33,754 nucleotides of DNA from JAKFVA01 sp046155225 (GCA_046155225.1 JBJXED010000017.1:1-33754), one strand, 5' to 3'. Positions 15,736-23,764 are shown, counted from the first letter of the stretch. The notes: generated from the sequence alone by a model not told the origin. Translations and numbers: made by a program.

Positions 15736-16878
15736 ATGATGGATTTGCACCCACGTTCGCTGCGCAGGCTGGTCGCTTGCAGTGCCTTGGCGGCTGCGGC
15801 TTTGGCCGGTTGCGGCAAGACTGAGGCCCCTGCCCCCCTGCCTGCGCCCGTAGCGGCTGCGCCCGCCAAGCCTGCGGCATTAAAAATTGCTTTTGCCTAC
15901 GTCGGGCCGGTGGGCGACGGCGGCTGGTCTTTTGCGCATGACAACGGGCGCAAGGCCATCGAAGCCGAGTTTGGCGACAAGGTCGTGACCAAGTATGTTG
16001 AAAGCGTGCCCGAGTCGGCCGATGCCGAGCGCGTCATTCGCGACCTCACGCGGGAGGGCAACACCCTGATTTTTGGCACCACCTATGGCTATATGGAGTC
16101 GATGCTCAAAGTCGCTGCCGACCACCCTGGCGTGAAGTTTGAACATGCCACCGGCTTCAAGACCGCGCCGAATATGCGCAACTACGACAGCCGCACCTAC
16201 GAGGGGGCCTATATGGCGGGCCTGATTGCCGGCAAGATGACGCAGTCAGGCACATTGGGCGTGGTGGGCTCGGTGCCGATTCCCGAAGTCGTGCGCAACA
16301 TCAACAGCTTTACGCTCGGCGCGCAAAGCGTCAACCCCAACATCAAGACCCGTGTGGTCTGGGTCAACGAATGGTTCAACCCCGGCAAGGAAACCGAGGC
16401 GGCCACCGCGTTGATCAACGGCGGCGCGGATGTGCTGTTTCAAAACACCGACTCGCCTGCCGTGCTGAAAACCGCACAGGAAAAAGGCAAGCGCGCCTTC
16501 GGCTGGGATTCCGACATGACGGCCTACGGCCCGAAAGCGCACCTGGGCTCGGCCATCATCAACTGGGGGCCCTACTACATCAAGGCTACTCGGGACGCAC
16601 TCGAAGGCAAGTGGTCCAGCGGCAGCGCCTGGTGGGGTGTGAAAGAAGGCGCGATTGACCTGGTGTCGATAGCGGCGGACGTGCCGGAAGACACCAAAAA
16701 ACGCGTCGAGCAAGTCAAAGCCGGGTTGAAAGACGGCAGCTTTGTGATCTGGAAGGGGCCGATTAGCGACAACACCGGCAAGGAATTGCTGGCCAAAGAC
16801 GCGGTGGGTGACGACAAGTTTTTGAGCGGCCTCAAAAGCTATGTCAAAGGCGTTGAAGGCAAGGTACCGGGCAATTGA
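15736..16878 (+). CDS. BMP family nucleoside-binding lipoprotein
   Basis: A 380-residue substrate-binding lipoprotein. The N-terminal signal ends in the lipobox LAGC, followed by an Ala/Pro-rich tether and then the Bmp/PnrA domain (IAFAYVGPVGDGGWSFAHDN, FGTTYGYMESM, YEGAYMAGLIAG, VFGW-like GWDSDM). Family members bind purine nucleosides or bases and deliver them to permeases of the type encoded just upstream. A GGAG ribosome site lies 6 bases before the ATG. A second ATG follows immediately and is equally possible. The stop overlaps the next gene (ATGA), tying transport to purine deamination. Confidence 0.93.
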   Translation: MMDLHPRSLRRLVACSALAAAALAGCGKTEAPAPLPAPVAAAPAKPAALKIAFAYVGPVGDGGWSFAHDNGRKAIEAEFGDKVVTKYVESVPESADAERVIRDLTREGNTLIFGTTYGYMESMLKVAADHPGVKFEHATGFKTAPNMRNYDSRTYEGAYMAGLIAGKMTQSGTLGVVGSVPIPEVVRNINSFTLGAQSVNPNIKTRVVWVNEWFNPGKETEAATALINGGADVLFQNTDSPAVLKTAQEKGKRAFGWDSDMTAYGPKAHLGSAIINWGPYYIKATRDALEGKWSSGSAWWGVKEGAIDLVSIAADVPEDTKKRVEQVKAGLKDGSFVIWKGPISDNTGKELLAKDAVGDDKFLSGLKSYVKGVEGKVPGN

Positions 16879-17921
16879 TGCGGCCATTGATCAAACCCGT
16901 TGCGCCAGCGCGCCTGCCCGATTTGCTGCGGGCCATGCCCAAGGCCGAACTGCACATGCATATTGAGGGATCGCTCGAGCCCGAACTGATCTTTGCATTG
17001 GCGCAGCGCAATGCGGTGGTGCTGCCCTACCGCAATGTGGACGAGTTGCGCAGTGCCTATGCCTTTACCCATTTGCAGAGCTTTCTGGACATTTACTACG
17101 CCGGTGCCAGCGTGCTGCGCAAGGAGCAGGACTTCTATGACATGGCGCGGGCCTACCTCAGCAAAGCTGCGGCGGACAACGTAGTCCACACCGAAATGTT
17201 CTTCGACCCGCAGACCCACACCGCGCGCGGCGTGGGGATGGACGTGGTGATTGGCGGCCTGCACCGTGCTTGCGTCGATGCGCAGGCGCAGCAGGGCATC
17301 AGTGCGTCGCTCATCCTGTGCTTCTTGCGGCATTTAAGCGAGGCCGAGGCGTTTGAAACGCTGGAGCAAGCCCTGCCGTTTCGGCACCAGATTGTTGGCA
17401 TCGGCCTCGATTCGGGCGAGTTGGGCAACCCGCCCGAAAAGTTTGCGCGTGTTTTTGCGCACTGCCGTGCGCTGGGTTTTCGCCTGGTCGCACATGCCGG
17501 AGAAGAAGGCCCGCCCGCGTATGTCTGGGCCGCGCTTGATGTGCTGAAAGTCGAGCGGATCGACCACGGCGTTCAGTCCAGCAAGGACCCCCTTTTGATG
17601 GCGCGGCTCGCCAAAGACCGCATACCGCTGACGGTGTGCCCGCTGTCCAACCAGAAGCTTTGCGTGTTTCCTGATTTGCGCGGCCACAACCTCGGCAAAT
17701 TGCTGGACGCGGGACTGATGGCGACGGTGAATTCAGACGACCCGGCTTACTTTGGCGGCTATATCAACGACAACTTCACGCAGACGTTTGCGGCAGTGAA
17801 TCTGACGGCAGAGCATGCCTACACGCTGGCGCGAAACAGCTTTGAGGCCAGCTTTATTGACGTACGTTTGCGGCAAAACTTTATCGACAAACTGGACGAA
17901 ACGTTTGCCACGTTTCAGTAG
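16878..17921 (+). CDS. Adenine deaminase (adenosine deaminase family)
   Basis: A 347-residue zinc amidohydrolase. The metal-binding HMH is at residues 26-28, His206 and the catalytic Glu209 lie in HAGEEGP, HGV follows about 30 residues later, and NSDDPAYFGGY (Asp287/Asp288) closes the active site. The CPLSNQKLCV segment together with NSDDPAYFGGY is the pattern of the Aah1/PA0148-type adenine deaminases; true adenosine deaminases usually have NTDDP. The likely reaction is adenine to hypoxanthine plus ammonia, feeding xanthine dehydrogenase, although automatic annotation often says adenosine deaminase. The ATG at 16878 overlaps the lipoprotein stop; a TTG one codon earlier is a poorer choice. 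Confidence 0.9.
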   Translation: MRPLIKPVAPARLPDLLRAMPKAELHMHIEGSLEPELIFALAQRNAVVLPYRNVDELRSAYAFTHLQSFLDIYYAGASVLRKEQDFYDMARAYLSKAAADNVVHTEMFFDPQTHTARGVGMDVVIGGLHRACVDAQAQQGISASLILCFLRHLSEAEAFETLEQALPFRHQIVGIGLDSGELGNPPEKFARVFAHCRALGFRLVAHAGEEGPPAYVWAALDVLKVERIDHGVQSSKDPLLMARLAKDRIPLTVCPLSNQKLCVFPDLRGHNLGKLLDAGLMATVNSDDPAYFGGYINDNFTQTFAAVNLTAEHAYTLARNSFEASFIDVRLRQNFIDKLDETFATFQ

Positions 17922-17959
17922 CGCTCCCATGTGCAGGTCTATTGAATTCAAGTCGCGAA

Positions 17960-17991
17960 GGGCGAGTTCACCAGCGCGCGAGCGCTCGCCC
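17960..17991 (+). repeat. Hairpin between adenine deaminase and guaD
   Basis: GGGCGAG and CTCGCCC arms (7 bases) enclose an 18-base G+C-rich loop that can itself pair (GCGC). It sits in the 81-base gap and ends just before the guaD ribosome site (GGAG, 7 bases before the GTG). No T-run follows, so it is more likely an mRNA stability or translation element than a terminator. Confidence 0.4.
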
Positions 17992-18002
17992 GGAGCAAGC
18001 CC

Positions 18003-19301
18003 GTGAAAGCTTACCGCGCATCTTTGCTGTATTTCAAACCCAGCGCTGCGCAGGCTGCAGGGGAGGCTGCTTTTGAGCAAGACGGCTTGCTGGTGGTGGG
18101 CCCTGACTTGCAGGGGCGGCAGGTGGTTCTGGCGCTGGGCACCTACCAAACCCTGGCCCCGCGTTATGCCCACTTGGCGGTGGAGCATTTGCCCGGCCGT
18201 GTGATCGCCCCCGGTTTTATCGACATGCACATCCACTACCCGCAACTGGATGTGATCGGCTCGCCAGCCGACGGTTTGCTGCCCTGGCTCGAAAATTACA
18301 CGTTTCCGCATGAAAAACGCTTTGTAGCCGAGGAATATGCTGCCCAGACAGCTACTTTTTTCATAGCAGAGTTGCTGCGCAATGGCGTCACCACGGCGCT
18401 GACCTTTGCCAGTTCGCACCCTGCGTCGGTCAATGCGCTGCTGGCGCAGGCCCAGCAGGCGGGGCTGCGCATGATGGCCGGCAAGGTGTTGCAAGACCAA
18501 AACTCGCCTGACGGCGTTCGCGACGTGACCGAGCAAAGTTTGCGCGACACCGAATCGCTGATCCAGCGCTGGCATGGCGTGGACCGCCTGGGGTACGCCA
18601 TTACGCCGCGCTTTGTGCCCAGTTGCAGCGCAGCGCAGTTGGACGGCGCGGGTGAGTTGGCGGCCCAATACCCCAGCGTCTGGATTCAATCGCATGTGGC
18701 TGAAAACGCCGCTGAAATCGCCTGGGTGCGCCAGCTTTATCCAAAGGCGCGTAGCTACCTGAGCGTGTACGAACAGTTTGGTTTGCTCAGGCCGCGCGCG
18801 GTATATGCCCATTGCATCCATCTGGATGATCAAGACCGCGCCCTGCTCCGCGACACCGGCACAGCCGCTGCGGTATGCCCCAGCAGCAATTTGTTTCTGG
18901 GCAGCGGCTTCTTTGACTATGCCGCTGCCGACAGCGCAGGGTTTGCTTATGGCCTGGCCAGCGATGTCGGCGGCGGTACTTCGCTGTGTCCGTTTAAAAC
19001 CATGCTGGCCGCCTATTGCGCAGGTCGCGAAGGACAAACCAAACCTGGCGTGTCGCTCACCCCGCAGCACCTCTGGTGGCAACATACCGCAGGCGCGGCA
19101 CGGGCACTGGGTTTGCAGGGCGTGGTGGGCAACCTCTTGCCGGGCTGTGAAGCCGATTTTGTGGTGATCAACCCGCAAGCCACACCGCTGCTGGCGCGCA
19201 AAACCGCGCAAGCGAGCAGCCTGGACGAGTGGCTTTTTGCGCTGATTGTTTTGGCTGACGACCGGGCGGTAGAGCGCACGGTGATCGCGCAGCCCGCATG
19301 A
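18003..19301 (+). CDS. guaD: Guanine deaminase
   Basis: A 432-residue amidohydrolase converting guanine to xanthine. The zinc-binding HIH is at residues 76-78 (PGFIDMHIHYPQ). IQSHVAEN, YAHCIHLDD and ASDVGGGTS supply the other metal and substrate residues, as in bacterial GuaD. The start is a GTG supported by GGAG 7 bases upstream; the N-terminus KAYRASLLYF fits the family. Residues about 106-122 are encoded by a copy of the interspersed repeat on the opposite strand, with GTA, ACA, ATA and GCA codons out of keeping with the rest. It closes the transporter-deaminase operon, and its product xanthine is the substrate of the divergently encoded XDH. Confidence 0.95.
   Translation: MKAYRASLLYFKPSAAQAAGEAAFEQDGLLVVGPDLQGRQVVLALGTYQTLAPRYAHLAVEHLPGRVIAPGFIDMHIHYPQLDVIGSPADGLLPWLENYTFPHEKRFVAEEYAAQTATFFIAELLRNGVTTALTFASSHPASVNALLAQAQQAGLRMMAGKVLQDQNSPDGVRDVTEQSLRDTESLIQRWHGVDRLGYAITPRFVPSCSAAQLDGAGELAAQYPSVWIQSHVAENAAEIAWVRQLYPKARSYLSVYEQFGLLRPRAVYAHCIHLDDQDRALLRDTGTAAAVCPSSNLFLGSGFFDYAAADSAGFAYGLASDVGGGTSLCPFKTMLAAYCAGREGQTKPGVSLTPQHLWWQHTAGAARALGLQGVVGNLLPGCEADFVVINPQATPLLARKTAQASSLDEWLFALIVLADDRAVERTVIAQPA
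18319..18367 (-). repeat. Interspersed repeat, copy inside guaD
   Basis: Read on the minus strand, the segment begins GCTATGAAAAAAGTAGC, continues TGTCTGGGCAGCATATTCC and ends TCGGCTACAAAGC. It aligns without gaps to the copy at 12055-12103 with 36 of 49 identities. It lies in frame within the coding sequence and locally lowers G+C and codon quality. Confidence 0.72.
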
Positions 19302-19306
19302 TGGCC

Positions 19307-19312
19307 TATAAT
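19307..19312 (+). promoter_or_regulatory. -10 box for tRNA-Arg
   Basis: A perfect TATAAT lies 11 bases before the tRNA 5' end and 6 bases after the guaD stop. No good -35 box is visible at the usual spacing. It suggests that the tRNA has its own promoter at the end of guaD. Confidence 0.55.
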
Positions 19313-19322
19313 TTGCGGCTTC

Positions 19323-19399
19323 GCGGCTGTAGCTCAGTTGGATAGAGTACTTGGCTACGAACCAAGGGGTCGTGGGTTCAATTCCTGCCAGCCGCACCA
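19323..19399 (+). tRNA. tRNA-Arg (anticodon ACG)
   Basis: A 77-base cloverleaf with CCA encoded. The acceptor arms GCGGCTG and CAGCCGC pair perfectly. The D arm begins TAGCTCAGTTGGATAGAG, the anticodon arm is CTTGG-CTACGAA-CCAAG with anticodon ACG (wobble inosine expected), and the T arm contains GTGGGTTCAATTCC. It decodes CGU/CGC/CGA. Confidence 0.97.
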
Positions 19400-19407
19400 G
19401 TAATGAC

Positions 19408-19446
19408 AAGGGTTAATAGTTCGCACTATTAACCCTTTTGTCTTTT
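19408..19446 (+). terminator. Rho-independent terminator after tRNA-Arg
   Basis: A perfect 13-bp inverted repeat, AAGGGTTAATAGT and ACTATTAACCCTT, closes on a TCGC tetraloop. The second arm runs into a T-rich tail (TTGTCTTTT). It lies 8 bases after the tRNA CCA end. Confidence 0.9.
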
Positions 19447-19914
19447 CTGATCCTTGTGCTTCATACACCTTCTCCGCCAAGTTCCGAGATTTATGCCTCA
19501 ACGCCCTACCAAATCACTAGGACTTGCACGCAATAGGCCGCATTAAGCCAGGTGCGGAAAGATTATTTTTTGATGCTTGCGGGCACTAAAGTGCAGTCAC
19601 TTGGCTTACAAGCGGCGCTGCAGCTTTCGCTGTTTAAAGCTACCGCCAAGCAAACCCGGGCTCATCAACAAAATTTAAGTTGTTGATTATCAATAATTAA
19701 ATGGTCTCTGGTCGGTTTGGCTGGGGCTGGCTCTGAGCACTGATAGCAAAGCAAAAACTTACAAACGGAGCCGTTCCGCGCAGCATAAATTGCGGCATGG
19801 TGAGCTGACGTGTTCGGTGCTCGTTTGCCCTGACTTGCCCAAGATGGTGCACGTGGATATATTCATGACGTATGCAGTTCAGTTCCTATCTTGGAACGCC
19901 TTTGGAGACAGACC
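19447..19914. other. Gene-free region upstream of the formate dehydrogenase cluster
   Basis: About 470 bases without a credible coding region. It is more A+T-rich than its surroundings and holds several small inverted repeats: GCACT-AA-AGTGC (19583-19594), AGCTTT-N8-AAAGCT (19622-19641), ATCAACAA-N8-TTGTTGAT (19664-19687) and the overlapping palindrome TTGAT-T-ATCAA (19683-19693). The last two look like regulator binding sites for the downstream fdh operon. A canonical FNR box (TTGAT-N4-ATCAA) is not matched because the centre is one base. The promoter could not be fixed with confidence. Confidence 0.5.
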
Positions 19915-20133
19915 ATGAGCCAGCTCAATAGCCAGCCAACCCCAGCGCTCTCGCGTCGCAGACTGTTTGCGGGCGCCAGCACCCTGGGGGCGATAGCCGC
20001 CGTCGTAACGGTGGTGCCCGCGCTGCGGCAGACCGAATCTGCGCCATCAGCCGACATCAAAGCCCCGGCCAAGGGCGGCGGCTACAGCGTGACGGAACAC
20101 GTCAAGCAGTACTACAAAACCACCCTCGTTTAA
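19915..20133 (+). CDS. Formate dehydrogenase region Tat-target small protein
   Basis: A 72-residue protein with a twin-arginine signal (SRRRLFAGASTLGAIAAVVTVVPAL) that takes up nearly half its length, then a short tail ending VTEHVKQYYKTTLV. This matches the small protein family found next to formate dehydrogenases and named formate dehydrogenase region Tat target. The role is unknown; it may assist export or assembly of the enzyme. The start at 19915 is chosen because GGAG lies 8 bases upstream and because it puts the twin Arg near residue 14. It lies 23 bases before the catalytic subunit, first in the operon. Confidence 0.88.
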   Translation: MSQLNSQPTPALSRRRLFAGASTLGAIAAVVTVVPALRQTESAPSADIKAPAKGGGYSVTEHVKQYYKTTLV

Positions 20134-20156
20134 CTCTCAACCTCGGGAGAGTCTCC

Positions 20157-23126
20157 ATGTTGCTCACAAAAAAATCGGGCGCGCACAGTGCCAATGGCAC
20201 TACAGCCAATCTTTCCCCTTTCGTGCACAGCTTGCGCCGGGGTTTGTCCAACGCCTTGCCCACGGTCGATCGCCGCGCTTTCTTGCGCCGCTCCGGCCTG
20301 GGTTTAGGTGTCGGTATTGCAGCGACGCAATTGGTGCTGGTTAAAAAGGCCAAGGCCGCCGAAGGCAAAGTGGCTATTGGCGACGGCAAGATTGAAGTCA
20401 AGCGCACCATTTGCACACACTGTTCGGTGGGTTGCGCGGTCGATGCTATTGTAGAAAATGGCGTCTGGGTGCGTCAGGAACCCGTGTTTGACTCACCCAT
20501 CAATTTGGGCGCGCATTGCGCCAAGGGCGCAGCGTTGCGTGAGCACGGCCACGGTGAGTTCCGCTTGCGCTATCCGATGAAACTGGTTAACGGCAAATAC
20601 GAGCGTATCAGTTGGGATGTGGCGCTCAAGGAAATCACCGACCGGATGCTCGCACTGAAAAAAGAAAGTGGCCCCGATTCGGTCTATGTGGTGGGCTCGT
20701 CCAAACACAACAACGAACAAGCCTATTTGCTGCGTAAATGGATGAGCCTGTGGGGCAGCAATAACTGCGACCACCAAGCGCGTATTTGCCACTCCACCAC
20801 GGTGGCGGGTGTGGCCAATACCTGGGGTTATGGCGCCATGACCAATTCGTACAACGACATGCAAAACAGCAAGTGCGCGATGTACATCGGCTCCAACGCC
20901 GCTGAGGCGCACCCGGTCAGCCTGCTGCACATGCTGCATGCCAAGGAAACCGGCTGCAAGATGATCGTGGTGGATCCGCGCTTCACCCGCACGGCAGCCA
21001 AGGCCGACGATTACATCCGTATCCGCTCAGGCTCTGACATCGCCTTCTTGTTTGGCATGTTGCATCACATCTTCAAGAACGGCTGGGAAGACAAGCAGTA
21101 CATCAATGATCGCGTCTACGGCATGGACAAGATCAAAGAAGAAGTCATGGCCAAGTGGACTCCAGACAAGGTGGAAGAAGTCTGCGGCGTGCCCGAAGCG
21201 CAGGTCTACAAAGCCGCCGAAATGATGGCCAAAAACCGGCCATCGACAGTCGTGTGGTGCATGGGCCAGACCCAGCACACTACCGGCAACGCCATCGTGC
21301 GTGCCTCTTGCATCTTGCAACTGGCGCTGGGCAATGTGGGCGTCTCAGGCGGCGGCACCAACATCTTCCGCGGCCATGACAACGTGCAAGGCGCTACCGA
21401 TGTCGGCCCGAATCCTGATTCATTGCCCGGCTACTACGGCCTGGCCGAAGGCTCGTTCAAGCATTTCGCCAAGGTCTGGGGTGTCGACTTTGAGTGGATG
21501 AAAAAGCAGTACGCGCCCGGCATGATGGGCAAGTCCGGCATTACGGTGTCGCGCTGGATTGACGGCGTACTCGAGAAAAACGAGCTGATTGACCAAGAGT
21601 CCAATTTGCGCGCCGTGTTCTTCTGGGGCCATGCGCCCAACTCGCAGACGCGCGGTCTGGAGATGAAGCGCGCCATGGACAAGCTGGACTTGCTGGTGGT
21701 GGTTGACCCGTATCCGTCAGCCACAGCCGCGATGGCTGCCATGCCTGGCAAAGCTGAAGACCAGAACCCCAATCGAGCGGTTTACCTATTGCCCGCTGCT
21801 ACTCAGTTTGAAACGAGTGGTTCGGCCACAGCGTCGAACCGCTCGATTCAGTGGCGCGAAAAAGTCATCGATCCGCTGTGGGAGAGTCGCAGCGATCACA
21901 TGATCATGCATCAGATGGCTGAAAAATTGGGTTTTGCCAAAGAGCTGTCCAAAAACTTCAAGATGCAAAAAGTCAGGGGCATGGATGAACCCGTGCCAGA
22001 AGATATCCTGCGTGAAATCAATAAGTCGGTATGGACCATCGGCTATACGGGTCAAAGTCCCGAACGGCTGAAAGCGCACATGCGCAATATGCATTTGTTT
22101 GACGTGAAAACGCTCAAAGCCAAAGGCGGTAAAGACAAGGAAACCGGCTACGACTTCACCGGTGACTACTTTGGCCTGCCATGGCCTTGTTACGGCACGC
22201 CTGAACTCAAGCACCCCGGCTCGCCGAATTTGTACGACACCTCCAAGCACGTCATGGACGGCGGCGGTAACTTCCGCGCCAACTTCGGTGTGGAAAAGGA
22301 CGGCAAGAGCTTGCTGGCCGAAGACGGTTCCCATTCCATGGGTGCCGATATCACCACCGGCTACCCTGAGTTTGACCATATCCTGCTGAAAAAACTCGGC
22401 TGGTGGGAAGAGTTGAGTGACGCCGAAAAAGTCGCTGCCGAAGGGAAGAACTGGAAAACCGATTCTTCCGGCGGCATCATTCGCGTGACGATGAAGAATC
22501 ATGGGTGCCATGTATTTGGCAATGCCAAAGCACGTGCCGTGGTGTGGAACTTTCCTGACGGTGTGCCGATTCACCGTGAGCCGCTGTATGGCACGCGTCC
22601 CGATTTGATGGCCAAGTACCCCACGCACGATGACAGAAAAGCCTTCTGGCGTATGCCCACCTTGTACAAATCGATTCAGCAGAAAAACCTGACCGACAAA
22701 GTGCATGAAAAGTACCCGCTGATCATGACCTCGGGCCGTTTGGTCGAGTACGAGGGTGGCGGTGAAGAAACCCGTTCCAATCCCTGGTTGGCCGAATTGC
22801 AGCAAGAGATGTTCATTGAGATCAATCCGAAAACAGCCGCCGACCGCAGCATTCGCAACGGCGAGCGGGTCTGGGTGACCACCCCAACCGGGGCGCGCCT
22901 GAATGTGCAGGCGCAAGTGACTGAGCGCGTAGGGGCTGACACGGTGTTCATGCCTTTCCATTTCTCGGGTCGTTGGCAAGGCGTGGATATGTTGCCCTAC
23001 TACCCGGCAGGGGCTGCACCAGTGGTGCGCGGCGAAGCCATCAATACAGCGACCACCTACGGTTATGACAGCGTGACGATGATGCAAGAGACCAAGACGA
23101 CGATTTGTAACGTCGAGAAAGCATAA
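20157..23126 (+). CDS. fdhA: Formate dehydrogenase, catalytic alpha subunit (Mo/W, Cys type)
   Basis: A 989-residue molybdopterin enzyme that oxidises formate to CO2. A Tat motif DRRAFLRRSG with Arg39/Arg40 follows an unusually long leader, so the subunit is exported folded. The [4Fe-4S] ligands are Cys86, Cys89, Cys93 and Cys121. The active-site segment ARICHSTTV carries Cys211 (codon TGC, 20787-20789) and His212, where the E. coli FdnG/FdoG enzymes have selenocysteine-His, so no selenium machinery is needed. GYGAMTNSYND and SNAAEAHPVS are family landmarks, and the C-terminal molybdopterin dinucleotide-binding domain begins around residue 850. The GGGAGAG ribosome site supports the start. 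It partners with the ferredoxin and cytochrome b subunits downstream; the expected acceptor is the quinone pool. Confidence 0.96.
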   Translation: MLLTKKSGAHSANGTTANLSPFVHSLRRGLSNALPTVDRRAFLRRSGLGLGVGIAATQLVLVKKAKAAEGKVAIGDGKIEVKRTICTHCSVGCAVDAIVENGVWVRQEPVFDSPINLGAHCAKGAALREHGHGEFRLRYPMKLVNGKYERISWDVALKEITDRMLALKKESGPDSVYVVGSSKHNNEQAYLLRKWMSLWGSNNCDHQARICHSTTVAGVANTWGYGAMTNSYNDMQNSKCAMYIGSNAAEAHPVSLLHMLHAKETGCKMIVVDPRFTRTAAKADDYIRIRSGSDIAFLFGMLHHIFKNGWEDKQYINDRVYGMDKIKEEVMAKWTPDKVEEVCGVPEAQVYKAAEMMAKNRPSTVVWCMGQTQHTTGNAIVRASCILQLALGNVGVSGGGTNIFRGHDNVQGATDVGPNPDSLPGYYGLAEGSFKHFAKVWGVDFEWMKKQYAPGMMGKSGITVSRWIDGVLEKNELIDQESNLRAVFFWGHAPNSQTRGLEMKRAMDKLDLLVVVDPYPSATAAMAAMPGKAEDQNPNRAVYLLPAATQFETSGSATASNRSIQWREKVIDPLWESRSDHMIMHQMAEKLGFAKELSKNFKMQKVRGMDEPVPEDILREINKSVWTIGYTGQSPERLKAHMRNMHLFDVKTLKAKGGKDKETGYDFTGDYFGLPWPCYGTPELKHPGSPNLYDTSKHVMDGGGNFRANFGVEKDGKSLLAEDGSHSMGADITTGYPEFDHILLKKLGWWEELSDAEKVAAEGKNWKTDSSGGIIRVTMKNHGCHVFGNAKARAVVWNFPDGVPIHREPLYGTRPDLMAKYPTHDDRKAFWRMPTLYKSIQQKNLTDKVHEKYPLIMTSGRLVEYEGGGEETRSNPWLAELQQEMFIEINPKTAADRSIRNGERVWVTTPTGARLNVQAQVTERVGADTVFMPFHFSGRWQGVDMLPYYPAGAAPVVRGEAINTATTYGYDSVTMMQETKTTICNVEKA

Positions 23127-23137
23127 GGAGAACCACC

Positions 23138-23764
23138 ATGGCACGGATGAAATTTGTTTGCGACGCTGAGCGTTGTATCGAGTGCAATGGCTGCGTCACT
23201 GCCTGCAAGAACGAGCATGAAGTCCCCTGGGGCGTGAACCGCCGCCGGGTCGTCACGCTCAACGACGGTGTGCCAGGCGAGAAGTCGGTGTCGGTGGCGT
23301 GCATGCATTGCAGCGATGCCCCATGCATGGCGGTATGTCCGGTCAATTGCTTTTACCGCACAGACGAGGGTGTTGTCTTGCATGACAAGGACGTCTGCAT
23401 TGGCTGCGGCTACTGCTCCTATGCCTGCCCATTTGGTGCACCGCAATTTCCAAGCGCCGGTACCTTCGGGGTGCGCGGCAAGATGGACAAGTGCACTTTC
23501 TGTGCGGGCGGCCCCGAAGCCAACGGCAGCCAGGCTGAATTCGAAAAGTATGGCCGCAACCGCCTTGCCGAAGGCAAATTGCCAGCCTGCGCCGAAATGT
23601 GCTCCACCAAAGCCTTGCTCGCCGGTGACGGCGATGTGGTTGCTGACATCTTCCGCAACCGCGTTCTGAAGCGCGGCAAAGGCGCTGAGGTTTGGGGCTG
23701 GGGTACCGCTTACGGCACTGCCAAGTCGTCAGCGCAGGCTGCGCCTGCTGGAGCCAAATCATGA
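23138..23764 (+). CDS. fdhB: Formate dehydrogenase, iron-sulfur beta subunit
   Basis: A 208-residue ferredoxin-type electron-transfer subunit with Cys sets for four [4Fe-4S] clusters. These are CIECNGCVTAC (Cys13, 16, 19, 23), CMHCSDAPCMAVCP, CIGCGYCSYACP, and the split set CTFC with CAEMC. It links the catalytic subunit to cytochrome b. Unlike E. coli FdoH (about 300 residues) it lacks the C-terminal membrane helix, so attachment must come through the gamma subunit or another partner. AAGGAG lies just upstream of the ATG, 11 bases after the alpha subunit stop. Its own stop overlaps the next small gene. Confidence 0.95.
   Translation: MARMKFVCDAERCIECNGCVTACKNEHEVPWGVNRRRVVTLNDGVPGEKSVSVACMHCSDAPCMAVCPVNCFYRTDEGVVLHDKDVCIGCGYCSYACPFGAPQFPSAGTFGVRGKMDKCTFCAGGPEANGSQAEFEKYGRNRLAEGKLPACAEMCSTKALLAGDGDVVADIFRNRVLKRGKGAEVWGWGTAYGTAKSSAQAAPAGAKS

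Noticed and set aside
17733..19409. 558-codon open frame on the minus strand, antisense to the adenine deaminase end, guaD and the tRNA
   Set aside because: It begins inside the reverse of a tRNA (the familiar false GIEPTTP start) and runs antisense to two secure genes; its protein has no recognisable domain.
19683..19693. FNR binding site upstream of fdh
   Set aside because: Half sites TTGAT and ATCAA are separated by one base, not four, so the consensus is not met.
19323..19914. tRNA-Arg as an integration site with a genomic island after it
   Set aside because: No integrase, no repeated tRNA end and no foreign genes follow; the fdh cluster looks native.
21786..23144. 452-codon minus-strand frame over fdhA
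   Set aside because: Antisense shadow; composition (His, Val, Phe-rich) follows from the codons of fdhA.
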